This document shows positions 51,462 to 60,435 of a stretch of DNA of 64,000 bases, piece by piece. The translations under genes were made by a program, and so were the position numbers. Numbering within the stretch: position 1 is the first letter of the stretch; each line of letters starts with the position of its first letter. The stretch is taken from contig JBLHVN010000001.1 of the NCBI GenBank assembly GCA_047630275.1, positions 372,001 to 436,000 on the forward strand. The letters are read 5' to 3'. The notes under the pieces are model-generated. The model ran no database searches. It was not told the origin of the DNA and saw only the letters and a list, made by a program, of their open reading frames with translations. Origin of the DNA: GCA-2720865 sp047630275 (lineage in GTDB: Bacteria > Bdellovibrionota > Bacteriovoracia > Bacteriovoracales > Bacteriovoracaceae).

Positions 51462-53495
51462 ATGACTGAAGAAAAACGCGAACGATTTGGAAAATACTTA
51501 ATCTTGGATCACCTAGTTGATGGTGGAATGGCCAAGATTTGTAGAGCTAAGTTCTTAGGAGAACAGGCCTCTAAAGTCGTTGCCATTAAAATGGTTCAAC
51601 CTCAATTCTCAAAAGATGAGTCTTTCAAGACTATGTTTATGGATGAAGTGAGATTAACCTTTGGACTTCTTCACCCAAATATTATTCAAACTTATGATTA
51701 TGGAATGCATAACGATCAACTCTTTGTGGCCATGGAATATTGCGATGGTCGAAATCTAAAAGAATACTTAGATAAGTTAAAACAAAGAAAGTTCGTCTTT
51801 CCTGTTGAGATCACTGTTTATATTATTACGCAGATCTGCCAAGGGCTTCATTACGCTCATACTTATACGGATAAGTTGACGGGGAAAGAAGCTAATATCG
51901 TTCACCGAGATATCTCACCTCATAATGTTATGTTAACTTATGAAGGGGCTGTTAAGGTTATCGACTTTGGTATTGCAAAAGCTGAGAGTAACTCTGAATC
52001 TACCCAAGCGGGTACGATTAAAGGAAAACTCTCTTACCTAGCTCCTGAGTACTTAGAAGGAATGGAGTTAGACCCAAGGTATGACTTGTTTGCTGTTGGT
52101 ATTACAATGTGGGAAATGCTTTGTTCAAGAAAGCTTTTCAAGGCCAATAACGACCTAGCTGTTCTTAAGAAGATTCAAGAATGCAAGGTTCCACCACCAT
52201 CAAGCATTAACCCAAATGTACCAAAAGAATTAGATGAAATTGTTTTAAAGTCACTTAGCCGTGATAGAACAAAGAGGCATGAGAATATGGATCAGCTCAA
52301 TAGAGCCTTGATCAAGTTTCTCTATGCCAATTATCCTGAATTCAACGCAACTGACTTACAATACTTTGCTAAAGAGCTCTTTAAAGAAGAGATCAAGAGA
52401 GATAGAGAAAAACTCTTTGAGTTTGGAAAGATCGATCTTACAGAATACCTAAAAGAGCTAAAAAGAGAAAACGAAGGCGGAACAAACCAAGCTGCATCTG
52501 GAGATGTAGGTGGAATGAGCGTTGATGTTGGAGCTCCAAGGGCCAAGGGAAGAGAAGCTGAACTTGACTTTGGTTTTGAAGAAGAATCCACTCAGTCAAG
52601 AAGCCGAAGCAGAGTTTCTAAAAGAAAGAAATCTAACCCAGATAAAACAGCTGATGCAGTTGATCTTGATTCAAAGTTTGGTGGAGATGGACCTGTTGTC
52701 TCAGGTGACAACCTTAAGATTGAATCCACATCTATTGGTAGAATTAAGAGAAGTGACATTGGGGCAGCAAAGCCTGGCGATCCTAATGGAAAGCAAAAGA
52801 AAACCAAAAAAGGAACCTCAACTCATACAAGAAAGGTTCGATTAAAATCAAAGAAGAAAAAATCTAGTAAGTCTTTTATATACGCTATAGCACTTGTAGC
52901 GGTCTTAGCTTTTATTGGAAAAGACTATTTAAAAGAAGCTGCTAAAAGAGACCCTGCTGGTGTTGGAAAGGTTGTACCGAAAGTCGAAGTTCCAAAAGAA
53001 GAAGAGATTTGGGAAAAGAGTGAAGATGCAATTGTCATTATTGATAACTTCGACAAGAAAAAGCATACACTCTTTGTTGATGGAGTTAAAACAAAGATTA
53101 ACTACTTAAAAGAGATCGTTGTTCCTGCCGGTAAAGAAGTAACACTAAGAATCCAATCATATGGTAAAAAGCATCATGTTGTTAAAGTAACAGCAGAAGC
53201 TGGCGGAGAGAAATCCGTTTCTATTCCTGACATGCAAGACGAAGTCTATGCCTTCCTCGTTACATCAAGAAATTGTATTATAGGTAAGATGCAATTTGAG
53301 ATGTATGGAGAAAGTAGAAAAGAAAACCTTCCTATAGCAGGTAGAATCTCTTTTCCAGCCCCTTCAGGTAGGGAGCCTTCAGCGGAAACTTCTTATGAGA
53401 TCACTTACCAGAGAAAAGGTGAGGACTTACAAAGAAAGGTAACGGTTGATTTCTCAAAACGAGAAGAAGTGGTCGACCTTTGTACTAAGCTCTAG
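51462..53495 (+). CDS. Hanks-type Ser/Thr protein kinase with PEGA-like extracytoplasmic region
   Basis: This 677-residue protein has an N-terminal kinase domain (10-290): the glycine loop VDGGMAKICRA, Lys43 in VAIKM, HRDISPHNVML with catalytic Asp150, and DFG at 168-170. A disordered, acidic then Lys-rich linker (about 330-470) leads to one membrane helix (471-487). The C-terminal ~180 residues are beta-rich with PEGA-like features (VIIDNFDKKKHTLFVDG ... VTLRI). It likely links envelope signals to phosphorylation in the cell. Its partner may be the GYF-PilZ protein. AAGGAG precedes the ATG. Confidence 0.92.
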   Translation: MTEEKRERFGKYLILDHLVDGGMAKICRAKFLGEQASKVVAIKMVQPQFSKDESFKTMFMDEVRLTFGLLHPNIIQTYDYGMHNDQLFVAMEYCDGRNLKEYLDKLKQRKFVFPVEITVYIITQICQGLHYAHTYTDKLTGKEANIVHRDISPHNVMLTYEGAVKVIDFGIAKAESNSESTQAGTIKGKLSYLAPEYLEGMELDPRYDLFAVGITMWEMLCSRKLFKANNDLAVLKKIQECKVPPPSSINPNVPKELDEIVLKSLSRDRTKRHENMDQLNRALIKFLYANYPEFNATDLQYFAKELFKEEIKRDREKLFEFGKIDLTEYLKELKRENEGGTNQAASGDVGGMSVDVGAPRAKGREAELDFGFEEESTQSRSRSRVSKRKKSNPDKTADAVDLDSKFGGDGPVVSGDNLKIESTSIGRIKRSDIGAAKPGDPNGKQKKTKKGTSTHTRKVRLKSKKKKSSKSFIYAIALVAVLAFIGKDYLKEAAKRDPAGVGKVVPKVEVPKEEEIWEKSEDAIVIIDNFDKKKHTLFVDGVKTKINYLKEIVVPAGKEVTLRIQSYGKKHHVVKVTAEAGGEKSVSIPDMQDEVYAFLVTSRNCIIGKMQFEMYGESRKENLPIAGRISFPAPSGREPSAETSYEITYQRKGEDLQRKVTVDFSKREEVVDLCTKL

Positions 53496-53497
53496 TT

Positions 53498-54367
53498 CTA
53501 ATCATTATCTTCTTCTTCACGGCTTTGTTGCTTAAAGATATTGTTTTTTCTCATGCTTCTAAGTTTGATAATATCTGCAGCAGTTTCTTCGAGGGCCTTG
53601 TCGGTTACATTAAAGATAGGCCATCTCTTATTTTCTTTAAACTTTTCATTGGCCCATTCAATCTCTTCATGGACTTTAGACATGTCCGCATAGTCTCCAG
53701 TATGTTTATTAGCCCCTAATCGGTCTAGCCTCTTCTTTCGAATCTCTGAAAGTGCATCTGAGTCAATGGTTAAAGCAAAGATCTTTCTTTGATCAATCTT
53801 AAAAATTTCTTCAGGAAGTTCTTGTCCCATGATGATGGGAACATTGACTACTTTGATTCCATGCTGAGATAAATAAACAGAGAGAGGTGTTTTTGATGTT
53901 CGAGAAATTCCCACTAAGACAACATCAGCTAGGTGCAGTGACTGTAGGTTTCTTCCGTCATCATGATTTAAGGTAAATTCCATAGCAGCAACACGGCTGT
54001 AATAATCATCATTCACTTGATGAAGAAGCCCCGGTTCAGCGCTTGGTTCTTGGCTAAAATAATTTGAAAAAGCAGTAAGGGCCGGGCCTATCAAGTCAAG
54101 AGTTCTCACATGCTTGGTTCTTGAGAGGTGAGTGATATGTTCTCTAAGTTCAGCCTGAACTAAAGTATAAACAATAAGGTCATGATGAACTGCCGCCTCG
54201 TTAAAAATGGCATCGAGTTGTTCTTTAGATCTGACATTCTTATAGCGAGTAAAGTAGACGTCTCTACCAGTAAACTGAGTCATAGTGGCGCGAGATATTC
54301 CTGTAGCCGTTTCACCAGTTCCATCAGAGATGATGATAATCTTTAATCTTCTTCTTTCATGTGACAT
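53498..54367 (-). CDS. ppsR: Pyruvate,phosphate dikinase/PEP synthase regulatory protein (PpsR)
   Basis: This 289-residue protein has the DUF299/PSRP signatures: IIIISDGTGETATGISRATM at the N terminus and a P-loop-like VGISRTSKTPLSVYL in the middle. Members both phosphorylate (with ADP) and dephosphorylate PEP synthase or PPDK. The target enzyme is not in this window. It is convergent with the kinase gene (2-bp gap) and is last in a minus-strand series with miaA and mutL. Confidence 0.93.
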   Translation of the reverse strand: MSHERRRLKIIIISDGTGETATGISRATMTQFTGRDVYFTRYKNVRSKEQLDAIFNEAAVHHDLIVYTLVQAELREHITHLSRTKHVRTLDLIGPALTAFSNYFSQEPSAEPGLLHQVNDDYYSRVAAMEFTLNHDDGRNLQSLHLADVVLVGISRTSKTPLSVYLSQHGIKVVNVPIIMGQELPEEIFKIDQRKIFALTIDSDALSEIRKKRLDRLGANKHTGDYADMSKVHEEIEWANEKFKENKRWPIFNVTDKALEETAADIIKLRSMRKNNIFKQQSREEEDND

Positions 54368-54407
54368 AAAAAATCCTTTTTACACTAACTGACCAATCTC
54401 TTGGGTC

Positions 54408-55370
54408 TTAAGCTAGGACAAACTCTTTGCATTCCCTTAGGAGCTTCTCTTCATCTATAATGGGATGATAAGTATACTTCGGAGTTATCTTTTTAAAGAA
54501 AGTTCTTTGAGATTTTGCTAGTTGTCTTGTTGAGATTGAAATCCTTTCACTGTAAGCAGAATCATCTTCGAATTCCCCTTTGAGAAAAGAAATAGTCTCT
54601 AAGTAACCAATAGATTGAAGAGGCTTTTCTTCTCCAGTAAATCCATTGTCTAAAAGTTCTTTTACTTCCTGTACGAGGCCTTCTGAGATCATCTGGCTGG
54701 TCCTACGGGTTATATAGGACCAATGCTCTTCTCTTGGTAGTTCTAGGTATATATGATGAAGCTCCCAATCATTCTTTGCTTTAGAAAGATCATAAGGGTC
54801 AAGCTCATCCATTCTTTTCTTCTCTTCACTTAGTGGCTTTCCTGTCTGCTTATAATGCTCAACGGCTCTTATTATTCTGTAATGGTCATTTTCGTGAAGG
54901 TTTTCTATAGAAGTAGGATCATTCTTCTTTAGAAAGTCGATAAAAGGCGTAATCCCGTTTTCTTTATAATCTTGATCTAATTTCGATCTTAACTCTTCAG
55001 AAATACTTGTTGATTCATACATTCCTTTTATTAAGGCCCTAAGATAAAAAGCACTTCCTCCAACGAGGATTGGAATGATGTTTGCCTTATGACATTGATT
55101 TATTTCATTTTCAGCCAATTGAATAAACTGATGAGCATTCATAGGATTCTTTGCGCTAGTGATGTCAATTAGAAGGTGTTCATGACCTTGCCTCTCTTTT
55201 AGAGTTGGCTTGGCCGTTCCTATATTTAATTCCTTATAAAATAAAAGCGAGTCAAAGTTGATTATTTTAACTAGGCCTTGTATTTCATCTTTAATAAGGG
55301 AAGCTATCTTAAGAGAAAAAGAAGTCTTTCCCGTGGCAGTTGCGCCAGAGATGACGATGAGCTTCTTCAA
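54408..55370 (-). CDS. miaA: tRNA dimethylallyltransferase
   Basis: This 320-residue enzyme adds the isopentenyl group to A37 of tRNA. It has Walker A SGATATGKTS (8-17), DSLLFYKELNIGTAKP (family DSxxxYr.ldIGTAKP), VGGSAFYLRALIKGM, and the zinc-finger-less C-terminal IGYLETISFLKG. Its start overlaps mutL's stop by 4 bp (mutL-miaA order is common). Confidence 0.96.
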   Translation of the reverse strand: MKKLIVISGATATGKTSFSLKIASLIKDEIQGLVKIINFDSLLFYKELNIGTAKPTLKERQGHEHLLIDITSAKNPMNAHQFIQLAENEINQCHKANIIPILVGGSAFYLRALIKGMYESTSISEELRSKLDQDYKENGITPFIDFLKKNDPTSIENLHENDHYRIIRAVEHYKQTGKPLSEEKKRMDELDPYDLSKAKNDWELHHIYLELPREEHWSYITRRTSQMISEGLVQEVKELLDNGFTGEEKPLQSIGYLETISFLKGEFEDDSAYSERISISTRQLAKSQRTFFKKITPKYTYHPIIDEEKLLRECKEFVLA

Positions 55371-57022
55371 ATTGTTCTCGCAAATAAGCTTTGTAAGGTT
55401 TTTGGATCTAACTTAACGAGTGACCTTGGATTCTTATCTTCAACTTTATTCCAAAGAGATTCAAAACGACTAGGTCGGATCATCTTATAAAGTTTATGTT
55501 CGATACTATCTAAGGCAGTTTTTAGATTGAACTCAGCGTTTTGATCTATAAAGCTTAAAAAGGGAAGCAACAATTCATTTAAATTAAAGAGCATAAAGTC
55601 TGGATGAATAGTTCTTAAGATTAAGGTCTTTTCATCAACTCTATCTAAATCAAATCCTAGATCAGATAAGAGGGAGAGCTTCTTATCTATTCCACCCTTT
55701 GGAAAACTAAAGGCCTCTCCTATAAGAAGAGGGGTTCCTTGGATATTGGATTTCTTAGAGAACTTATCTTCAAGAAAGGAGCGTACAAAGATATTCAAAT
55801 CCACAAGATAGATCTCATCAAGGTGATCTCTTAGAATGAGGTGTTTTTCATTAAGCTCAAAGAACCTCTTTCCAAAACTAACTTCAGTTCCTTGTGTAGG
55901 AGAGGCTTCTCCTGAGACTATATCTTTGTAGTTATTCCAAATAGCCTCAGTGGAATACTGATGGTCTTCACTATTTTCAATATATTCTTCGCCACTATCT
56001 GTTTTATCGATACAATTTGAAATAAGCCCGAAGATTACTGATGGTTTAAGAAACTTGATATGAATCTTCCCAGGGTGAACATTGACATCAACTTGATCTG
56101 GGGGAAGATCAATAAAGAAGCAATAATGCCCGAATTCTCCATGGGGCCAGACCCTCTGAGCAGTCCTCATAAAGGCTTGATGCAGGACTTTATCAACAAA
56201 GAGTCTGCCATTAACAAAGAAGTAATGGGCCTTTCCGGCAGCACCTTTTGTGGTTGTCGTTGAATAAAAACCTCTTAGGGTGGTCCCTTCATAATCTTTA
56301 TTAACTTCAACAACCTGATCTAGTGATTCTTTATTCGCCTTCTTTTTAAAAAAGACACCAGCAACTCTTTTCTTTATATCAATTTTACTGCAAGGAGGGT
56401 GGAGTTGCTTTTCTTTATCATCCCACTTGATTGAAAAAGATATGCTTGGTTGAGTAAGGATAAAAGCATTGATCACTCTCTGAAGGGCATTCTTTTCAGC
56501 AGTTTTTGACTTTAAGAACTTAAGCCTCGCTGGCGTATTATAGAAAAGGTCTTTTACGAAAAAGGAAGTTCCATTAGTTGTGCTAGGAAGTGAGCTCCAT
56601 TCTTCTTGGGCTCCTCCGTGAAAAACAATCTTCCCACCTCTTGCGGGGTCTGTCTTAGGAGAAGAGGTGCAAGTGATCCTAGAGATACTAGAGATACTAG
56701 CAAGGGCCTCTCCTCTAAATCCATAGCTATGAAGATTATACAGGTCATCAAACTTAGAGATCTTTGAAGTGGCATGCCGGCAAAAAGCATAAGGAAGATC
56801 TTCCTTATCCATGCCTTGTCCATTGTCTTCAACAGATATTAACTCTAATCCATTGTCTCTGATCTGAAGGTCTATACGGCTTGATCCTGCATCGACGGAG
56901 TTTTCAATAAGCTCTTTTAAAAGAGCACTTGGTCTCTCGACAACTTCGCCAGCTTTGATTTGATCAACGATATGTTCAGGTAATAAGTGTATCTTTCTTG
57001 TTGGATTGGTTTGCAGGTCCAT
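55367..57022 (-). CDS. mutL: DNA mismatch repair protein MutL, no endonuclease motif seen
   Basis: I prefer ATG at 57020-57022 (MDLQTNP); an in-frame TTG 9 bp upstream is possible. The 551-residue protein has the GHKL ATPase motifs ELIENSVDAGSSRI, DNGQGM, and GFRGEALASISSISRI in the first 110 residues. The C-terminal domain is short, and the usual DQHA-x2-E-x4-E metal-binding motif is not there: the comparable place reads IYLVDLNIFVRSFLEDKF. This resembles MutL proteins from MutH-type systems. It is 11 bp after the GGDEF gene. Confidence 0.94.
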   Translation of the reverse strand: MDLQTNPTRKIHLLPEHIVDQIKAGEVVERPSALLKELIENSVDAGSSRIDLQIRDNGLELISVEDNGQGMDKEDLPYAFCRHATSKISKFDDLYNLHSYGFRGEALASISSISRITCTSSPKTDPARGGKIVFHGGAQEEWSSLPSTTNGTSFFVKDLFYNTPARLKFLKSKTAEKNALQRVINAFILTQPSISFSIKWDDKEKQLHPPCSKIDIKKRVAGVFFKKKANKESLDQVVEVNKDYEGTTLRGFYSTTTTKGAAGKAHYFFVNGRLFVDKVLHQAFMRTAQRVWPHGEFGHYCFFIDLPPDQVDVNVHPGKIHIKFLKPSVIFGLISNCIDKTDSGEEYIENSEDHQYSTEAIWNNYKDIVSGEASPTQGTEVSFGKRFFELNEKHLILRDHLDEIYLVDLNIFVRSFLEDKFSKKSNIQGTPLLIGEAFSFPKGGIDKKLSLLSDLGFDLDRVDEKTLILRTIHPDFMLFNLNELLLPFLSFIDQNAEFNLKTALDSIEHKLYKMIRPSRFESLWNKVEDKNPRSLVKLDPKTLQSLFARTI

Positions 57023-57033
57023 GGAGAACAAGT

Positions 57034-57948
57034 CTATTCGCGATAGAACTGTACTTGGTTTCGTCCGCCTTCCTTGGCCATATAGACTGCTTTATCAGAT
57101 CTTTTGAATAGATCTGTTCCAGTATTGACACCTTTTCTATAGTCAGCAACTCCAATAGAAGCCGTGACGGGGAGCTTTTGCTCGTCATAGATAAAGTCAG
57201 TTTGTTCAACTAATTTTCTAAGCCTTTCAGCTATTTCAAAGGCCTGTTTAAGATTTGTTTTAGGAAGGAGGATAACAAATTCTTCTCCGCCATACCTAGC
57301 GAAGATATCATCATCTCTTGAACCATGATCACGGATAACGTCGGCCATTGTCTTTAAAACATAATCGCCAGCATCGTGTCCGTAGTTATCATTTAAATGC
57401 TTGAAGTGATCGAGATCAAAAAGAATTAATGAAAGAGGATCCCCTGTTACTTTAGACTTCTTAACTTCTAGAGCAATAGCGTTGTTAAAATAACCTTTAT
57501 TAAAACATCCTGTATGAGCATCTGTATTGGCTTCAAGGTTTAGCTTATCGTAAGTTAATCTTTCAGGATCACCTTTAGGTAAGAACTTAAGGGCCATTGA
57601 CCCAACCTTAATCATGTCACCTTTATTAAGGACAACAGAGCCTTCAATCTTTTGATTATTGAGAAATGTTCCGTTCTTAGAACCAGCATCTTCTACTGAG
57701 TATTCATCATCGTCATTTTCAGACTGACAAACCTTGAAGTGATAACGAGAGATGCCATTGAACTCTAAGGGAATTGAGTTATCTGGAAATCTACCAACAG
57801 TAGTGACCTCAGTTTTTAAATCAAAGATTGTTCCGTTTAAATCACCACCAACAACGAGTAAGGCCGCTGGCTTTTCTTGAGCCTCCTTATCTGCTGAGGC
57901 TAAGGCGGCTTTGATATCGGTAATTACAACTGTAGAATCGTCACTCAT
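57034..57948 (-). CDS. FHA-GGDEF diguanylate cyclase
   Basis: This 304-residue protein has an FHA domain (about 30-122: TTVGRFPDNSI, ISRYHFKV, SKNGTFLN) and a GGDEF domain (about 135-300). The active-site GGEEF (220-224) is intact and the product-inhibition I-site RDDD (211-214) precedes it by five residues. It should make c-di-GMP in response to phosphothreonine binding, so it can link the Hanks kinase at 51462 to c-di-GMP readers such as the PilZ protein at 49663. It precedes mutL by 11 bp. Confidence 0.95.
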   Translation of the reverse strand: MSDDSTVVITDIKAALASADKEAQEKPAALLVVGGDLNGTIFDLKTEVTTVGRFPDNSIPLEFNGISRYHFKVCQSENDDDEYSVEDAGSKNGTFLNNQKIEGSVVLNKGDMIKVGSMALKFLPKGDPERLTYDKLNLEANTDAHTGCFNKGYFNNAIALEVKKSKVTGDPLSLILFDLDHFKHLNDNYGHDAGDYVLKTMADVIRDHGSRDDDIFARYGGEEFVILLPKTNLKQAFEIAERLRKLVEQTDFIYDEQKLPVTASIGVADYRKGVNTGTDLFKRSDKAVYMAKEGGRNQVQFYRE

Positions 57949-58042
57949 TATTTTCTAAACTCCGAAACTTCTTATAAAAGATAACCCAAATTCTACGCCT
58001 GATACTTAATTCTTTCAATAGCTTAGATGATACTTCCTCAAG

Positions 58043-59296
58043 CTAGTGATTTCGCTCCTCTAAACGGGCAAAGGCGTAGATTTTTCCTAGCTCGACCCCA
58101 GGTTGATCAAAGGGGTCAATATTTAATGCGGAGCCCATTATGGCCGTTAATGATTCAAAGAAAAGGATCATCTCACCGAGGGATTCCTCATTGTTTCTAG
58201 GTATTTCTAGGTGAATATAGGGTCTTTCTTGCTCCTTAAGGGCCATAAGAGATCCTCTAAATTCGGCTTCCATCAGGTCTGAAAGAGAGTGAGAAGAGAG
58301 CATCTTGAGTCGCGAAGCATTAAAAGAATTCTTTAACGAATAGTCATTATCAAATTTATTGACCTGCAACATAATCATGACTTTATCTTGAGGTCCTTCC
58401 ATGAAGAGCTGTACTTGAGAGTGTTGATCCGTGGCTCCATAACCTGGGATAGGAGTGAGTCCTTCAAAAACAGTATCACCGTTTAGGGACAGTTTCTTAC
58501 CGAGAGATTCGGCCCAAAGCTGAACAAACCAAAAACCGAGGTCTCTTAATTTTGAAGAGTAGGGCATGATGACAGTTTGATTCTTACCTAAAGACTTTTG
58601 ATTCATTAAGAAACTAGCTGTTTCTAAAAGAGTATTATTAGCGAGGTCTTCATTTAATAAATCTTTCTTCAAGTTATTAGCACCTTTTAAAAGGGCGTCA
58701 CAGTCTAGGCCCGCAAAAAGAGCAGGAAGAAAACCAACAGGGGTTAGAACGCTAAAGCGTCCTCCAACATTAGAAGGGATCTCAAGGCAATCAACCCCAA
58801 GTTCAGCCCCTAAGTCTAAGAGTTCACTTTTTAAAGGATCAGTTGCGAAGACATAATAGTTTTTTAGATCAGATTCTTTAATGCCCTTTTCTAATAATAG
58901 GTTTGAAACAATTGAGAAGCCGGCCATTGTCTCAGCGGTTCCACCAGATTTTGAAACAAAGTAAAAGAGAGTCTCTTCAATATTGATTCCTGATAATTGA
59001 TCATGGATCATATCGGGGTCGATATTATTGATGAACTGAAACTTGCAGTCATTCTTTTGAAGAGCCGAAACTAACATCTCAGGACCTAATGAACTTCCTC
59101 CAATACCAACTTGTACAAAGCATTTCTTGTTCTTAAATTTAGAATAAATATCTTTACAAGAGTTTAAGAGTTCAGATCGATCGGTCACATTAAAAAAACC
59201 AATAGCTGGATCTGAGATAGTCTTCTTAAAAGATTCAAACCATTCAGTTAAGGGGAGCTTAGAGCTATCCCAAGCTGGTGAAAACGATAATTTCAT
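58043..59296 (-). CDS. pgi: Glucose-6-phosphate isomerase
   Basis: ATG at 59294-59296 follows a clear GAGGAAATT site; a longer frame lacks one. The 417-residue protein has GIGGSSLGPEML, KSGGTAET and GGRFSVLTPVGFLP, all of the PGI family. It interconverts glucose- and fructose-6-phosphate. At 417 residues it is short, like the archaeal/firmicute-type PGI rather than the ~550-residue enterobacterial form. The preceding dehydrogenase stop is only 8 bp upstream. Confidence 0.95.
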   Translation of the reverse strand: MKLSFSPAWDSSKLPLTEWFESFKKTISDPAIGFFNVTDRSELLNSCKDIYSKFKNKKCFVQVGIGGSSLGPEMLVSALQKNDCKFQFINNIDPDMIHDQLSGINIEETLFYFVSKSGGTAETMAGFSIVSNLLLEKGIKESDLKNYYVFATDPLKSELLDLGAELGVDCLEIPSNVGGRFSVLTPVGFLPALFAGLDCDALLKGANNLKKDLLNEDLANNTLLETASFLMNQKSLGKNQTVIMPYSSKLRDLGFWFVQLWAESLGKKLSLNGDTVFEGLTPIPGYGATDQHSQVQLFMEGPQDKVMIMLQVNKFDNDYSLKNSFNASRLKMLSSHSLSDLMEAEFRGSLMALKEQERPYIHLEIPRNNEESLGEMILFFESLTAIMGSALNIDPFDQPGVELGKIYAFARLEERNH

Positions 59297-59304
59297 AATT
59301 TCCT

Positions 59305-60435
59305 CTATTGGTATTGTTTTTTCAAACAACGAGCAATGACCACTCTTTGGATTTGGTTGGTTCCTTCTACAATTTGCAGAACCTTGGCATCTCTCATAAA
59401 TCTTTCAACAGGGTATTCACTTGTATAACCAACGCCACCTAAAATTTGAACAGCGTCAGTTGTGACTTTCATGGCCGTATCTGTGGCCTTTAACTTGGCC
59501 ATACTAGCGAGTTTTTGCTGAAGGCGTCCTTGATCAAACTGCTTAGCCGCTTCAAAAACTAAAAGCCTTGAGGCTTCTACTTCTGTCGCCATATCGGCCA
59601 TCATGAATTGTAGTCCTTGAAAATCAAAGATGGCTTTATTGAATTGTTGTCTTTGTAGAGAATACTTTACAGCTTCATCAAGGGCCCTCTCTGCGAGTCC
59701 TACTCCTAAAGATCCAATAGTGATTCGTCCCTTATCAAGACCACTCATAGCAACTTTAAAGCCTTCGCCTTCTTTTGCGATTAGGTTTTCGTCGGGGACA
59801 AAACAATTTTGAAACTGAATCTCTCTCGTTGGAGAAGCACGCCAGCCCATCTTTCTTTCTTTCTTACCAAAGGTAAATCCTTCCATTCCATCTCTTACAA
59901 TAAAAGCGCTGATCCCTTTAGATCCTTCAACACCAGTTCTTGCCATAACAATATAAGTTTTAGCCAGACCTGCTGAAGTGATCCACATCTTTGCGCCATT
60001 GAGAAGATAGCCGCCTTCTGTTTTCTTAGCCGTTGCTTTTAAACTAGCAGCGTCCGAACCTGAACTTGATTCACTTAAGCAATAAGCGCCAATTTCTTGT
60101 CCACTAGTAAGGGCGGGAAGGTATTTTTTCTTTTGATCTTCGTTCCCCCACTCATTAATAATGGTTTGAACCATGCTTGAAACTGAGATGGTAACGGCGT
60201 AAGCAATTGAGCTTTTAGCAATTTCGCTAAGGGCCAGGCAGACATCTTCAAGTCCCATCCCGGCGCCACCATAGGCTTCAGGAGTGCCCATTCCGGTAAA
60301 GCCAAGTTGGCCTAATTCAGTAAAGATCTCCATTCGAAACTTCTCGTCATGATCATCTTCTTCCATAAAAGGCTCGATCTTATTCAGACGGAATTTTTCT
60401 AATTGATTCTTGATCTCTACTTGAAATTCATTCAT
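59305..60435 (-). CDS. Acyl-CoA dehydrogenase
   Basis: This 376-residue flavoprotein has CLSESSSGSDAAS, the KMWITSAGLAK stretch, GVGYTSEYPVERFMRD and the C-terminal VEGTNQIQRVVIARCL (with the likely catalytic Glu). It oxidises an acyl-CoA, short- or branched-chain. Its ATG overlaps the preceding gene's TAA (TAATG), so two dehydrogenases are translated together. Confidence 0.95.
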   Translation of the reverse strand: MNEFQVEIKNQLEKFRLNKIEPFMEEDDHDEKFRMEIFTELGQLGFTGMGTPEAYGGAGMGLEDVCLALSEIAKSSIAYAVTISVSSMVQTIINEWGNEDQKKKYLPALTSGQEIGAYCLSESSSGSDAASLKATAKKTEGGYLLNGAKMWITSAGLAKTYIVMARTGVEGSKGISAFIVRDGMEGFTFGKKERKMGWRASPTREIQFQNCFVPDENLIAKEGEGFKVAMSGLDKGRITIGSLGVGLAERALDEAVKYSLQRQQFNKAIFDFQGLQFMMADMATEVEASRLLVFEAAKQFDQGRLQQKLASMAKLKATDTAMKVTTDAVQILGGVGYTSEYPVERFMRDAKVLQIVEGTNQIQRVVIARCLKKQYQ

